Source: Bryobacteraceae bacterium (lineage in GTDB: Bacteria > Acidobacteriota > Terriglobia > Bryobacterales > Bryobacteraceae). Taken from it: 64,000 nt of DNA. The notes under the pieces are model-generated. The model was not told where the DNA came from. It worked only from the letters and a program-made list of their open reading frames with translations, and searched no databases. The translations under genes and the position numbers were made by a program. The stretch covers positions 36,876 to 100,875 of the forward strand of contig JAICJH010000018.1 of the NCBI GenBank assembly GCA_025928545.1, read 5' to 3'. How positions within the stretch are numbered: the first letter of the stretch is position 1; each line of letters opens with the position of its first letter. Shown here in pieces: positions 24,878-34,303 of the stretch.

Positions 24878-27477
24878 AACGCGTGCTCCCTCTCCTGGCT
24901 TCCGTAGCAGCGCTGGTAGCCCTTTCGTCGGTTCCCGCCTCGGCCTATTACTATTTCACTTATTTCGTACCGACCGGCAAGGCCCCTGCGAAGTTCGACG
25001 TTGCGGCCCTCCCCAACAAAACGGTGTGGTTCTTCGTTTCCGAATCCGGCCCCACGTCCTTCGGCGCCAACGATAATTTCGCTTCCGTTATCGGTCAGAT
25101 TCGCCAGGCGGCACAGGCATGGAACAGCGTGAGCTCGTCGGATCTTCGCGTTGGGTTCGGCGGTTTCGAGAATCCGCAGACCCAGCAGAATACCCCGGCG
25201 GCGGATGTTGTGTTCGAAGACCTCCCGCCCGGCCTCCTGGGCTACGGCGGTCCGACCATGCTCGCCACTCCGGTGATTCCTGCCGCGGAGACTTCAGCCA
25301 ACCCCTGGGTCCCGATTACCCGCGCGGCAATCCATCTGAATCTGAACCAGACCATTGCTCCCGGGCCGAGCTACAGCGAATCGTTCTACATGACCGTCGT
25401 GCATGAGATGGGACACGCTCTCGGTCTTCAGCACACGTTCACTTCTTCCACCATGTCGACGGCGACCACTCGTTCCACGTCGCTGATGAACCCCCTCGAA
25501 GCCGACGACATTGCGGGTATATCCGTCCTTTATCCGAACGAAAGCCTTGCGAAAACGGGAAGTATTGGCGGGCGCATCACCACCTCCGGCAATGGCGTTC
25601 ACATGGAATCGGTTGTGGCGATTCGCGCCGGTTCCGGCGCCATCAGTGCCTTCACCAATCCCGACGGCACCTTCCAGATCGACGGTGTACCACCTGGACA
25701 ATACTTCATCTACGCCCATGCCCTTCCGCCGGACGCCGACGTCAAAGGACCCTGGTATGCCGACAGCGGCCATCCCAATGGCACTGTCATTCCGGCCTCG
25801 GGTCCCACCAATGCGCTCTTTTATCCTGGAACAACCGACATTGAGGCGGCCGTACCGGTTACGGTAAAGGCCGGTACTGTGACGGACGACGTGAATATCG
25901 AGGTCGCCGGCATGGCGGCATTGCCCGTGTATGACGTTTCGGTCTATGGCTATTACAACAACAACACTATCGCGGTCAAACCCGCGTACCTGAACAGACT
26001 GGCCAAAAACGCGGTGGTAGCGGCGGCCGGTGTGGGTCTCGGTTCAAACGGACAGGCGCCCGGCCTCGATGCGGCTTTTATGGGTGATTCCGCGATCATT
26101 CAAAGCGGCGGCGTGCGGCCATATCAGGCTGGCGGGTACACGTATCTTGCGTTGGATGTCGGCTACTTCCTGTTTGGCGTGGCGGGCCCGCAGCACCTGA
26201 TCGTCTCAACGCCAGGATTTATGCACGTTCTGCCCTCCGCTGTGCGGCTTACCGAACAGAATCCTCCGGCCATACAGTCCGTGTCGGCTAACGGAGATGG
26301 CACTCTGACGCTGACTGGAACGAATTGGATGCCGGGCAGTTCCGTCTATTTCGATGGACTTCCCGCAACCATTAAGTCATTGAAGGCAGGAACCGCCAGC
26401 ATCACAGCCGAGGCAGGTCTCAGCGCCGGCGCCATCAGCACTGCCGTGGTTACACCTCCCGCGGGTACCAACGCGCAGGTCGCCATCCTGACGCTATACA
26501 ATCCGGACGGCCAGAGTTCGCAATTCCTTCAGGTGGCGAATCCCGCCACCTTCACCTACGGGACAGCTCCCACTCAGACAATCGTTTCTATCAGTCCGGC
26601 TTCCCTGCCTGCCGGCGCTGAAGGCATGGTGGAAATTACGGGCAGTGGCTTCAATTTCGTCTCCGGACAAACCGCAGTCGGTTTCGGAACCAGTGACATC
26701 GTCGTCAGGCAGGTCTTCGTCCTCGGCCCCAATCATCTGCTCGCGGATGTATCTGTCGCGCAGGGAGCCGTTCTTTCCAGCCCGGATGTCAGCGTGTTCA
26801 GCGGCTTCCAGATGGCCACTGCGCCCGCGGGATTCCACATATCGGCTGCCGTGAAGGGCTTGCCCGCAACCGTTCCGTTGCTGACGAACGCCTTGCCTGG
26901 ACTGACGGGCGCCTACGCCGGCGCTACGGTCAGTCTGTACGGTTCCAACCTGGCCGTGCCGAACACGGCAACCGTCGTGACTTTCAACGGCGAAGCGGCC
27001 AATATTCTGTTCAGCTCCCCCACTCAGGTGAATCTTCAGATTCCGGCCGATATCGCTGCCGGGCCGGCGCAGTTGAAAGTTTTCAATGGCGCGTTGAATT
27101 CATATGTCGTGGCAGTAAATATCGACACGCCACCCGCTTCAGTGACAAGTATTCAGGACACGAACGGGAACCCGATCGGCGCGTCGTCTCCCGGAAAGCC
27201 GGGGGATCTGCTGAGCGTGAACCTGTCGGGCTTCGCGCCGGATGGTACAGAGATCGATCCCGCACAGGTGACGGTCGGCGTGAACGGTCTCTCGCACAAA
27301 ACACTTTCCATATCGCAACCGGCGACAGGAATCTGGCAAGTGAATTTTCTGTTGAAACCAGATGAACCCGCCGGGACGGCGCAATCGCTGATCGTCTATT
27401 TCAACGGGCGCAGCAGTTATCCGGCAACCATTCCAATTAACGCCTCCTCGGCACTTTCAGCGGCACTACGTAACTGA
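24874..27477 (+). CDS. Secreted matrixin-type metalloprotease with IPT/TIG domains
   Basis: The protein is 867 aa. A signal peptide (MKRVLPLLASVAALVALSSV, ASA) is followed by a catalytic domain with the zinc-binding motif HEMGHALGLQH, the metzincin HExxHxxGxxH pattern, then a Met-turn-like SLMNP. Later come a carboxypeptidase-regulatory-like segment (GSIGGRITTSGNGVHMES, FQIDGVPPGQYFIYAHALP) and several immunoglobulin-like IPT/TIG repeats (PPAIQSVSANGDGTLTLTGT, TQTIVSISPASLPAGAEGMV, the IDTPPASVTS region). It is probably exported to the periplasm or cell surface, where it degrades proteins. It overlaps the upstream gene and, by 12 bp, the convergent small gene. Confidence 0.85.
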   Translation: MKRVLPLLASVAALVALSSVPASAYYYFTYFVPTGKAPAKFDVAALPNKTVWFFVSESGPTSFGANDNFASVIGQIRQAAQAWNSVSSSDLRVGFGGFENPQTQQNTPAADVVFEDLPPGLLGYGGPTMLATPVIPAAETSANPWVPITRAAIHLNLNQTIAPGPSYSESFYMTVVHEMGHALGLQHTFTSSTMSTATTRSTSLMNPLEADDIAGISVLYPNESLAKTGSIGGRITTSGNGVHMESVVAIRAGSGAISAFTNPDGTFQIDGVPPGQYFIYAHALPPDADVKGPWYADSGHPNGTVIPASGPTNALFYPGTTDIEAAVPVTVKAGTVTDDVNIEVAGMAALPVYDVSVYGYYNNNTIAVKPAYLNRLAKNAVVAAAGVGLGSNGQAPGLDAAFMGDSAIIQSGGVRPYQAGGYTYLALDVGYFLFGVAGPQHLIVSTPGFMHVLPSAVRLTEQNPPAIQSVSANGDGTLTLTGTNWMPGSSVYFDGLPATIKSLKAGTASITAEAGLSAGAISTAVVTPPAGTNAQVAILTLYNPDGQSSQFLQVANPATFTYGTAPTQTIVSISPASLPAGAEGMVEITGSGFNFVSGQTAVGFGTSDIVVRQVFVLGPNHLLADVSVAQGAVLSSPDVSVFSGFQMATAPAGFHISAAVKGLPATVPLLTNALPGLTGAYAGATVSLYGSNLAVPNTATVVTFNGEAANILFSSPTQVNLQIPADIAAGPAQLKVFNGALNSYVVAVNIDTPPASVTSIQDTNGNPIGASSPGKPGDLLSVNLSGFAPDGTEIDPAQVTVGVNGLSHKTLSISQPATGIWQVNFLLKPDEPAGTAQSLIVYFNGRSSYPATIPINASSALSAALRN

Positions 27478-27828
27478 CGGACGTGCCGTCATCAGCGCGG
27501 AGGCGGTTTTCAGCACGTAACGCGCTCCATCCCACTCCGAAGCCTCGAGCGCATCCGCCGCATGCCGGAGAAAACTCGCCAGATTGCAATGACGCCCGCT
27601 CTTCCGCACGCGCTCCAGTTGAACGATTGCAGTCCGCATGGACTTTACGACGCGCGCTACGGTTCGGGCTGACGGCTTCCGATGCCCCAGCGCGGAAAGC
27701 CAATCGACAATCTCATCGCCGTAGTTTTCAAATACCGGGAAGGGAATCACCTCACAGGATTGCGTGCCACCGCGAGTCTTGCGGCCTGAGTGCGCTGTTT
27801 TCGATTGCCTGGTCCCGGCGGTCACCAT
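27466..27828 (-). CDS. Small protein of unknown function at the end of the glycan operon
   Basis: The protein is 120 aa, basic, with no signal peptide. The C-terminal part is helical (RTVARVVKSMRTAIVQLERV, CNLASFLRHAADALEASEWD). I do not recognise it. It lies 41 bp after the GT39-like gene on the same strand, so it may be the last operon member. It converges with the metalloprotease and overlaps it by 12 bp. Codon use looks like its neighbours. It could be a small DNA- or protein-binding protein; nothing in the sequence decides. Confidence 0.45.
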   Translation of the reverse strand: MVTAGTRQSKTAHSGRKTRGGTQSCEVIPFPVFENYGDEIVDWLSALGHRKPSARTVARVVKSMRTAIVQLERVRKSGRHCNLASFLRHAADALEASEWDGARYVLKTASALMTARPSVT

Positions 27829-27869
27829 AAGACTCTCTCATGGGGCGGTAGCGGAGGTCGAGATTCCTT

Positions 27870-29453
27870 TTAGTTAATTCTTGTTTCGGGGCTCTCGACG
27901 TCGTAAAGCTGGGCCTCCCCGACTGGCCCCCTGAGCAGACGGTTGAAGGTAACGCGTGCACCGTCGTGGCGCAGCTTTTCAAGCACCCACGCCTCGCGAT
28001 AAGCGCGCCGCGTAATCACCTGGAAGCGCGGATTCGCTCTGACAAAAGCAGAGTAGACAGCCACGTGTGCGCGGATCGGGAAATAGTGTGTCAGCAACGG
28101 AAAGTTCTCAAAGATGGTCGAGTGGGCATACTGGATGGCAGCCTCCCGATCGACGAGGTAATAAAGTCGGGACTTGAAATCCTCACTCTCATAGTGGTCC
28201 ATCTCGAGAAAAGTAAGTCCGCTCGCCGTCACGAGTGGAATATTCTGTCGGATTGATTTCAGACCCGCGGCATCGGGGATTCCATGATCCGGGGGGTAGG
28301 GCCTTGCGACTATAAACCCGCACAACACGAGAGCAGCCACTACGCCGGAGGCGCGGCGAAAGCGCGTCGTCCGCGCAAGTGCCGCGGCAGCGAACAGATC
28401 GAATGCAAGGGCACTGGTAATGCAATACCGTTCCCAGAAAGCCCCTTGTGTTCGTGCGAGCACAGCGTTCAGGATCACCGGAACCAGCAACAGACTGACT
28501 GCCCAGGCGATATCCGGCGAGCCGACGCGAATCTTTCGCATCCGGGCTGTTGAAAAGGGCACCACCGCAAACGCAAGCAATGCAGCGGCTATAGCCGGCA
28601 ACGCATAGAAGATCGAGAGCCGCGCAAAAAAATAGACCGCGTGCAGGAATGATGCCTGATACAGATCCGGGAAATAGATACGTTCAAAAGTGCGAATTGC
28701 GGGAATGTAGAGTGCGCCGATTGATATCGGCGCCAGCAAGGCCATCCAGACCCGCCAGTCCGGACGGCGGCGCTGAGCACACCGGACAACCTCCGCCACA
28801 CAGAACGGAAATATCGAAAATGGTGCGAACACATGGCACAACATCATACCGATGTTCCCGGCCCAGATTCCCGCCACAGCCCACGAATTCCGGCCGTAAG
28901 AATTCACCCGGTCGTAAGAGATTAATGTCAGTGAGAAAAAACCAAGCAGAAGTCCATAAGGCCGCGCCTGTGTGGCATATCTCAGGTATGGCGTCGACCA
29001 GAAAAGGAGGATTGCGACAGTGCTCCACAGAATGCCGATTCTGCGCCTCATAAAAAATAACGTAGCCATGCTGGCCGCATAAAATCCCAGCGCCGACGGC
29101 AGTCTCGTAACTAATTCTGACGAGCCGAAGACTGCGTGAAACAACCGCACCAGCAGATAGCTCAAAGGAGGATTCAGGTCTACATGAACCAGAGCGTCCA
29201 TCAGACGCGATAACGTGGGGGCGCCGGAGATGTAGTATGTGAACAGCTCGTCGAACCACATTTTCTCGGTGATCGACGGCGCTATAGCGGCAACGTAGGT
29301 GATGGTGAGAACGGCGAATGCCGACCACAGAGCACGATCGCCGCCTCTGGCTACTTCCGCACGCAGGGAAAAGCCGGGATTTACCTGCACTTCGACGGTG
29401 TTGCACTCCGCCACCAGCACTCCGCCATCCGCGTGGCCCGCGTTTTTCTCCAT
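27870..29453 (-). CDS. GT39/ArnT-like integral membrane glycosyltransferase
   Basis: The protein is 527 aa with about 11-12 hydrophobic helices. The N-terminal loop ITEKMWFDELFTYYISGAPT contains the Asp-Glu pair of the PMT_2 family, and LNPPLSYLLVRLFHAVFGSS follows. These polyprenyl-phosphate-sugar-dependent transferases act on the periplasmic face, glycosylating lipids, proteins or polysaccharides. The gene starts 4 bp after the dolichyl-phosphate-mannose-synthase-like gene ends. That fits a pathway where the latter makes a lipid-linked sugar and this protein uses it. An AGGA precedes the ATG. Confidence 0.8.
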   Translation of the reverse strand: MEKNAGHADGGVLVAECNTVEVQVNPGFSLRAEVARGGDRALWSAFAVLTITYVAAIAPSITEKMWFDELFTYYISGAPTLSRLMDALVHVDLNPPLSYLLVRLFHAVFGSSELVTRLPSALGFYAASMATLFFMRRRIGILWSTVAILLFWSTPYLRYATQARPYGLLLGFFSLTLISYDRVNSYGRNSWAVAGIWAGNIGMMLCHVFAPFSIFPFCVAEVVRCAQRRRPDWRVWMALLAPISIGALYIPAIRTFERIYFPDLYQASFLHAVYFFARLSIFYALPAIAAALLAFAVVPFSTARMRKIRVGSPDIAWAVSLLLVPVILNAVLARTQGAFWERYCITSALAFDLFAAAALARTTRFRRASGVVAALVLCGFIVARPYPPDHGIPDAAGLKSIRQNIPLVTASGLTFLEMDHYESEDFKSRLYYLVDREAAIQYAHSTIFENFPLLTHYFPIRAHVAVYSAFVRANPRFQVITRRAYREAWVLEKLRHDGARVTFNRLLRGPVGEAQLYDVESPETRIN

Positions 29454-29457
29454 ATCC

Positions 29458-30477
29458 TCAGTTCCTGCTGGATATTTCGCTTACATCAGTTCGGGGGAGA
29501 GAGGTCAGCCGCGCAATCGTGTAATTCGAATGGTCCGCGCGGGCAGGGTCATTCAAAACATTCTTGACGATAAACGGAGGGCGTTGCTTCACTTCTTCGA
29601 AAATCTTGCCCAGATACTCCGCGATCACACTCAGACTCAGCAGTTGAACCGCGCCCAGGAAGAGCACCGCAACAAGCAAAGTCATGAAGCCCTTCGGCGC
29701 GCTGGGAATCAGAAAATACGCAAGGAAATAGCCCAGGACCGCCACACCTGCCAGCCCTGTCACCATGATTGCCAAAACCGACACCATCTCCAGTGGCCGG
29801 TAAGAGAAGGACAATATCCCCCGTTTTGCCCAGCGGATATTATCGCCGAAAGAGTTTGTCGATTCGCCCGAAAAACGTTCAGGGCGAAAATATGGCACTC
29901 CTGTCTGGCGGTATCCAACCCAGGCACGCAACCCGCGCAGAAACCGATCTCGCTCGGGCAGCAGCAGCAAACTGTCCACCACACATCGGTTCATTACGGA
30001 AAAGTCGCCGGCATCGAGCGGCATATCGATATACGAAAGCTTTCGGTAGATCCGGTAGAACAGCTTGCGCGCCGCTTCCATCGGCCAGCTTTCCTTACGG
30101 CGCTCGCGCACGCCGTACACCACATCAAAGCCTTCTTCCAGCTTGTTCACCAGGTCGGGTATGACTTCAGGCGGATCCTGCAGATCGCCATCCATGAGGA
30201 TGACTGCGTCGCCCCTCGATTGCTTCATCCCGCTCGTGAACGCCATCTGCGACCCAAAATTCCGGCTATGCGAAATGACAACCACCCGCGGATCGCGCCC
30301 CGCCAGTTCCGTCAGTACTTCTTCCGCATTATCCGGGCTGTTGTCGTTGACAAAAATGATTTCGAAGCGCGGCGTCACGCGCCCCAGCACCGCGCTCAGG
30401 CGCGTGTACATTTCGTTCACGCTGCCGGCATCCCGGTAACAGGCAACAACCACCGAAATCATTTTCTTAGTGAGCAT
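29458..30477 (-). CDS. GT2 polyprenyl-phosphate glycosyltransferase (DPM1/GtrB-like)
   Basis: The protein is 339 aa. The N-terminal GT-A domain has ISVVVACYRDAGSVNEMYTR, FEIIFVNDNSPDNAEEVL, GDAVILMDGDLQDPPEVIPD (DxD-type motif DGDLQDPP) and VYGVRERRKESWPMEAARKLF. Two C-terminal membrane helices (LAIMVTGLAGVAVLGYFLAY, FMTLLVAVLFLGAVQLLSLS) follow, as in GtrB and ArnC. It should transfer a sugar from a nucleotide sugar to undecaprenyl phosphate. It lies in the glycan operon between the transketolase subunits and the GT39-like transferase. Confidence 0.87.
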   Translation of the reverse strand: MLTKKMISVVVACYRDAGSVNEMYTRLSAVLGRVTPRFEIIFVNDNSPDNAEEVLTELAGRDPRVVVISHSRNFGSQMAFTSGMKQSRGDAVILMDGDLQDPPEVIPDLVNKLEEGFDVVYGVRERRKESWPMEAARKLFYRIYRKLSYIDMPLDAGDFSVMNRCVVDSLLLLPERDRFLRGLRAWVGYRQTGVPYFRPERFSGESTNSFGDNIRWAKRGILSFSYRPLEMVSVLAIMVTGLAGVAVLGYFLAYFLIPSAPKGFMTLLVAVLFLGAVQLLSLSVIAEYLGKIFEEVKQRPPFIVKNVLNDPARADHSNYTIARLTSLPRTDVSEISSRN

Positions 30478-30484
30478 AAGGGCC

Positions 30485-31414
30485 TCAGCAGGCGACAGCG
30501 AGACTCAATTGAGCGGCAATTCTGGCGGCAATCCGCGGAGCCGAAAGCCCCTGATCGTCTCGCAGGTATTCCTGACTCCCGCTGACATGCATGAAGCTGT
30601 CTCTCGTGCCGAAAGAGTGCAGTGGAAACTGCAGATTGTTGTCCGACAGCCATTCGCCAACGGCCGATCCCAGCCCGCCGATCCGGCTGTGTTCTTCCAG
30701 CGTGAACAACGCTTCGGTCTCGCGGCAGCATTCGCTCAGGGTCACTTCATCCAGAGGCTTGACCGTGTGCATACTGACCACCCGGCAGGAAATATCATTT
30801 GCCAGTAGCACCGCTGCCTCCATGGCAACTGGCAACATACCGCCGGTCGAGATCAGCGTGCAGTCGCTTCCGCTCCGCATCGTAATCGCCTTGCCGATTT
30901 GAAACTGTGGTGGCTCCCGATGAACTACCGGGTCGCCCGCCCGCCCCAATCTCAGGTAAGTTGGTTCGCGATGTGCGCCAAGGGCCGCTACCGCCAGTTC
31001 CGTCTCTACCGGGTCGCCAGGACAAATCACAGTCATGTTCGGGAGACTGCGCATAGCGGCAATGTCTTCAAGAGCATGGTGCGTCGGTCCGTTAGGCCCG
31101 TAGCTATAACCTCCTCCAACACCCACAATCGTTACCGGAACGTGGTTATAACAGACATCGTTGCGAATCTGCTCAAAGCATCGCAGTGTAGCGAAGGGCA
31201 CGATGGAATAAATAAACGGCCGGAATCCGCCGAGCGCAAGCCCCGCGGCCACACCAACCATGTTCGATTCCGCCACGCCGGCGTTCATGAAGCGCCCTGG
31301 AAACCTTGTTGCGAAATCGTCGAAGATCTTATACCCCAGGTCCGCCGTTAGAAACACGACTGACGGATCGGCTGCGGCAAGCGAAGTGAGACCGCGAATA
31401 AATGCATTTCTCAC
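30485..31414 (-). CDS. Transketolase C-terminal subunit (split transketolase)
   Basis: The protein is about 309 aa from a GTG at 31414-31412, whose bases overlap the stop of the N-terminal subunit (GTGA). A longer reading from 31510 would overlap the upstream gene and was rejected. The Pyr domain reads FLTADLGYKIFDDFATRFPG, RFMNAGVAESNMVGVAAGLAL (the catalytic Glu region), YGPNGPTHHALEDIAAMRSL and VICPGDPVETELAVAALG. The C-terminal domain has CTLISTGGMLPVAMEAAVLL and VVSMHTVKPLDEVTL. It forms a heterodimer with the next gene, using ThDP to transfer two-carbon ketol units. Confidence 0.9.
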   Translation of the reverse strand: MRNAFIRGLTSLAAADPSVVFLTADLGYKIFDDFATRFPGRFMNAGVAESNMVGVAAGLALGGFRPFIYSIVPFATLRCFEQIRNDVCYNHVPVTIVGVGGGYSYGPNGPTHHALEDIAAMRSLPNMTVICPGDPVETELAVAALGAHREPTYLRLGRAGDPVVHREPPQFQIGKAITMRSGSDCTLISTGGMLPVAMEAAVLLANDISCRVVSMHTVKPLDEVTLSECCRETEALFTLEEHSRIGGLGSAVGEWLSDNNLQFPLHSFGTRDSFMHVSGSQEYLRDDQGLSAPRIAARIAAQLSLAVAC

Positions 31415-32310
31415 GCGATCACCATCTGGCGATGCATTCTGACATCGCGCGCGGATAATTCGCACAGTGCCCGCTCCAGGTCCGCGCTGGTCGGTGGCCG
31501 ATAGTGCCATTCGAGGTTATCTTCCATGAACGACACCCCTTTGCCCTTCACTGTGTGGGCCACAATTGCAAGCGGTTGCCCGACAGGCGTCTTGCGCAAT
31601 GCTCCGATAATCGCGTGCGTGTCGTGGCCATTGACTTCAACCGTGTTCCAGCCAAATGCTTCCCACTTCTTCGAAAGAAATCCGACGCGGTGCATTGTCC
31701 GCCCCATCGCCGACCATTTGTTGTAGTCCACGATCACCGTCAGATTCGCCAGGCCCCGGGCGGGCGCAAAGAGTGCGGCTTCCCAGATACTGCCTTCCTC
31801 GCATTCGCCATCGCTCAGCAGCACGTAAGTGCGGTAGTTCAGTCCGTTGATTTTGGCGGCCAGGGCGAGCCCTGCACCTACCGACAGGCCATGCCCCAAT
31901 GAGCCGGTCGCAAGGTCGATCCCCGGTATGCAGCCCACCGCGGGATGTTCCGGGAAATGCCCTCCGTCCAGCGCGTAAGTCTTCAATTCACCAGCGGGGA
32001 AAAACCCGCGCTGCGCCAGGACGGCATACAAAGCCATGCACCCGTGGCCCTTGCTCAGAATGAAACGGTCGCGCGCCGGATTATCGGGATTCGTCGGATC
32101 GACCCGCATGCAGTCGAAATAGAGAGCCACAAGAATGTCCACGCAGGAAAGCGCCGAACCAACGTGCGGCGTCTTGCCGGAATGTGCCATCCGCAGCACC
32201 TTCGCCCGCACTTCCCGCGCGATCTCGGTAAGATGCGCCGCCGCCATTCCGGATGGGCGAATCCCGGTGGATGCAAGCCCCTTTGCCAGCGCCAGCAAAT
32301 CGGCATTCAT
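31411..32310 (-). CDS. Transketolase N-terminal, ThDP-binding subunit (split transketolase)
   Basis: The protein is 299 aa. The ThDP-binding region is clear: RMAHSGKTPHVGSALSCVDI (conserved His), DRFILSKGHGCMALYAVLAQ (KGHG), GIDLATGSLGHGLSVGAGLA (GSLGHG), and YVLLSDGECEEGSIWEAALF (DGExxEGxxWEA, Mg-binding) with VIVDYNKW. Ordinary transketolase is one chain of about 660 aa; here it is split into two genes, as seen in many archaea and in several polysaccharide loci. The gene overlaps the methyltransferase stop by 4 bp. In this context it may serve branched or specialised sugar synthesis rather than the core pentose-phosphate pathway. Confidence 0.9.
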   Translation of the reverse strand: MNADLLALAKGLASTGIRPSGMAAAHLTEIAREVRAKVLRMAHSGKTPHVGSALSCVDILVALYFDCMRVDPTNPDNPARDRFILSKGHGCMALYAVLAQRGFFPAGELKTYALDGGHFPEHPAVGCIPGIDLATGSLGHGLSVGAGLALAAKINGLNYRTYVLLSDGECEEGSIWEAALFAPARGLANLTVIVDYNKWSAMGRTMHRVGFLSKKWEAFGWNTVEVNGHDTHAIIGALRKTPVGQPLAIVAHTVKGKGVSFMEDNLEWHYRPPTSADLERALCELSARDVRMHRQMVIA

Positions 32311-33230
32311 AGCGTCACCTGCGGATTCCGGGCGATCAGCCCGAGATTACCGGCTCTCCAGGAGAGTTCCATGCGGCCGAGGCCCGTCTCCTTCAGAGCT
32401 GGAATTACTTTCGTCTTCCAGCTGGCCGGCACCGGCGCCATTTTCATCCAATAATGCAGCGGATAAGTATTCGCAACGGGGAACACGTCGAGAACTTCAA
32501 AACCGTGCTTTTCAAAAATACGCGGCATCGTATCGGTATCGAACAGATAAATATGTTCGATGTCGATCACCGGACTACGCGCGCCCAATAATCGGTTTGT
32601 CCAGGCGCCCACATCGTGGTTAATAAATAACGCCAGCCCTCCCGGGCGCAGTGCCTCGCGGCAGGTCTTCAGCACGTCGTTCGGATGCGGCAGATGGTCG
32701 AACACCTGAAAGGCGCAGATGACGTCGAACTGCCCGGGAGCGAACAGGCCGTCCCGGAAAATGTCGTTAACAATCCGGCCGCGAACCGATGGCGATGCCA
32801 TCTGCACCGCTTCCAGACTAGGTTCTACTCCCGCTACATCGTGGAACCCCGATGCCAGTGCCTGTTCCAGAAAGAAGCCGTTGCCACAGCCGATCTCCAG
32901 CAGCCGCGCTGAACCCAGTTCGATATCGGGTGCATACGTTGCGAGACATCGCAGCAGGTATTCGCCGTAAGTGCGGCGCGCGAACGCCACTTCGTCCTCG
33001 TAGGTCAGCGAACTATCGCGATAAAGCCGGGCCAATTCTTCGTCGGAAAGAATCGGATTCGATCGAAGCAAACCGCAGTTATCGCACCGCACCATCCTGT
33101 AGTGCACGCGATCCGGCGTACGCCGCGCGGAGAAACGCTGGCTTGTAGCTGCATCGGCGCTCAGCGTATCGGCATAAACTTCTCTGTCGGCTGTGTCCGT
33201 CTCGCAAACCGCGCATGTCGTGGCGATCAT
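32307..33230 (-). CDS. SAM-dependent methyltransferase with an N-terminal Cys cluster
   Basis: The protein is 307 aa from an ATG at 33230 that overlaps the epimerase TGA. The N-terminus has CAVCETD and later CDNCGLLRSNP, two CxxC pairs that look like a zinc knuckle, as in the Methyltransf_13/C-methyltransferase group acting on nucleotide sugars. The class I SAM fold follows: ARLLEIGCGNGFFLEQALAS (motif I), VICAFQVFDHLPHPNDVLKT (motif II/III) and EALRPGGLALFINHDVGAW. A longer reading from 33356 would overlap the epimerase and was rejected. A sugar C- or O-methylation role in the glycan pathway is likely. Confidence 0.82.
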   Translation of the reverse strand: MIATTCAVCETDTADREVYADTLSADAATSQRFSARRTPDRVHYRMVRCDNCGLLRSNPILSDEELARLYRDSSLTYEDEVAFARRTYGEYLLRCLATYAPDIELGSARLLEIGCGNGFFLEQALASGFHDVAGVEPSLEAVQMASPSVRGRIVNDIFRDGLFAPGQFDVICAFQVFDHLPHPNDVLKTCREALRPGGLALFINHDVGAWTNRLLGARSPVIDIEHIYLFDTDTMPRIFEKHGFEVLDVFPVANTYPLHYWMKMAPVPASWKTKVIPALKETGLGRMELSWRAGNLGLIARNPQVTL

Positions 33231-34222
33231 GCGCAGACCGCCTGGCGCAGATTGCGCTCGCTCGCGCCTGCCTCTGTCGCCGCGCTGAGTTCCATTTCTC
33301 TGTGCCATGCGGTCGTCTTCTCGATTCCCGCCGCCAGGCTGACCCGGGGAACCCACTTCAGAACCTTACGGACTTTGCTGATATCGGCCAGCCACGTTTC
33401 CGTGTCCCAGTTCCGCGCCTGCATGCTGCCCCAGCTCACTTTGACGGTGGAATGCGTCGAATTCATCACTGCCTTCACCACTTCGCGCATCGTCGATTGC
33501 ACACCTGTGCCGATATTGAAAACTTCGCCGCATTGCAGATTCAGTTGCCCCACCTGCAGGTATGCCGCCACCACGTCATCCACATGAATAAAATCGCGGG
33601 CCGTGTCGGGAGACACCATATCCAGCGAGCGCCCGTCCATGCAGCGGCGGATCAGCGTCGGCACCAGCCTCGTCGGTTCTTCATAAGGACCGTACACGGA
33701 GAATAGACGGAATGTGTTGATCGGGCGCCGGTCTGCCGTAGCCATGTGCTGGCACACCAGCGATTGCGCCGCCTTCGCCACGGCGTAGTAACTGTTGGGC
33801 TCCAGCAGATCCGACTCGCGCATCGCGCTCTGCTTCGAACCATATTCGGAAGAACTGCCGGTGTTGATGAAGACCTTGTAGTCCACTTCCGCACAGGCCT
33901 TCAGAAGATTCCACGTGCCGAATACGTCGGTGAGGATAATCTGGTCTGCGTCGTTCTGTGTGGGATAAGCGCCGTGAACCGCGAGGTGATAAATAATCGT
34001 GGGCTGGATGTCGCCCACCAAATCCCGCAAACGTTCCGCATCGTTCAGATCGCCGACGTGGATATGAAGTTTGTCTTCAATTCCGCGCAACCGCCATCGC
34101 CTGGCATTCTCCCGGACAAGCACATGAACTTCACAGCCGATCTCTACCAGTTTTCTCGTCAGACACGCGCCGACAAAACCCGTGCTGCCAGTAACGAAGA
34201 ATTTTTCATTAAGTAGATTCAT
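33227..34222 (-). CDS. NAD-dependent sugar epimerase/dehydratase (extended SDR)
   Basis: The protein is 331 aa. The Rossmann start is FFVTGSTGFVGACLTRKLVE (TGxxGxxG). The catalytic triad region has SSSEYGSKQ with Ser and SYYAVAKAAQ giving the YxxxK. TFRLFSVYGPYEEPTRLVPT and FIHVDDVVAAYL are typical of the GalE/RmlB/NDP-sugar family. It is the first gene of the glycan operon. An AGGTGA Shine-Dalgarno sits six bases before the ATG. The substrate nucleotide sugar is not identifiable from sequence. Confidence 0.85.
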   Translation of the reverse strand: MNLLNEKFFVTGSTGFVGACLTRKLVEIGCEVHVLVRENARRWRLRGIEDKLHIHVGDLNDAERLRDLVGDIQPTIIYHLAVHGAYPTQNDADQIILTDVFGTWNLLKACAEVDYKVFINTGSSSEYGSKQSAMRESDLLEPNSYYAVAKAAQSLVCQHMATADRRPINTFRLFSVYGPYEEPTRLVPTLIRRCMDGRSLDMVSPDTARDFIHVDDVVAAYLQVGQLNLQCGEVFNIGTGVQSTMREVVKAVMNSTHSTVKVSWGSMQARNWDTETWLADISKVRKVLKWVPRVSLAAGIEKTTAWHREMELSAATEAGASERNLRQAVCA

Positions 34223-34274
34223 GCGTATTCACCTGTGTTCCGTTTACTGGAGAGCAATCCGTTATATATCGGTA

Positions 34275-34303
34275 ATTGTAGGTCTCAGGTACCAGGGGCA
34301 CAA
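34275..34303 (-). promoter_or_regulatory. Weak sigma-70-like promoter candidate for the glycan operon
   Basis: On the minus strand TTGTGC (34303-34298) and TACAAT (34280-34275) are separated by 17 bp, about 50 bp upstream of the epimerase ATG. Only three of six -35 bases match the consensus, so this is a low-confidence call. The remainder of the 247-bp divergent gap is AT-richer than its surroundings but shows no other clear site. Confidence 0.3.
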
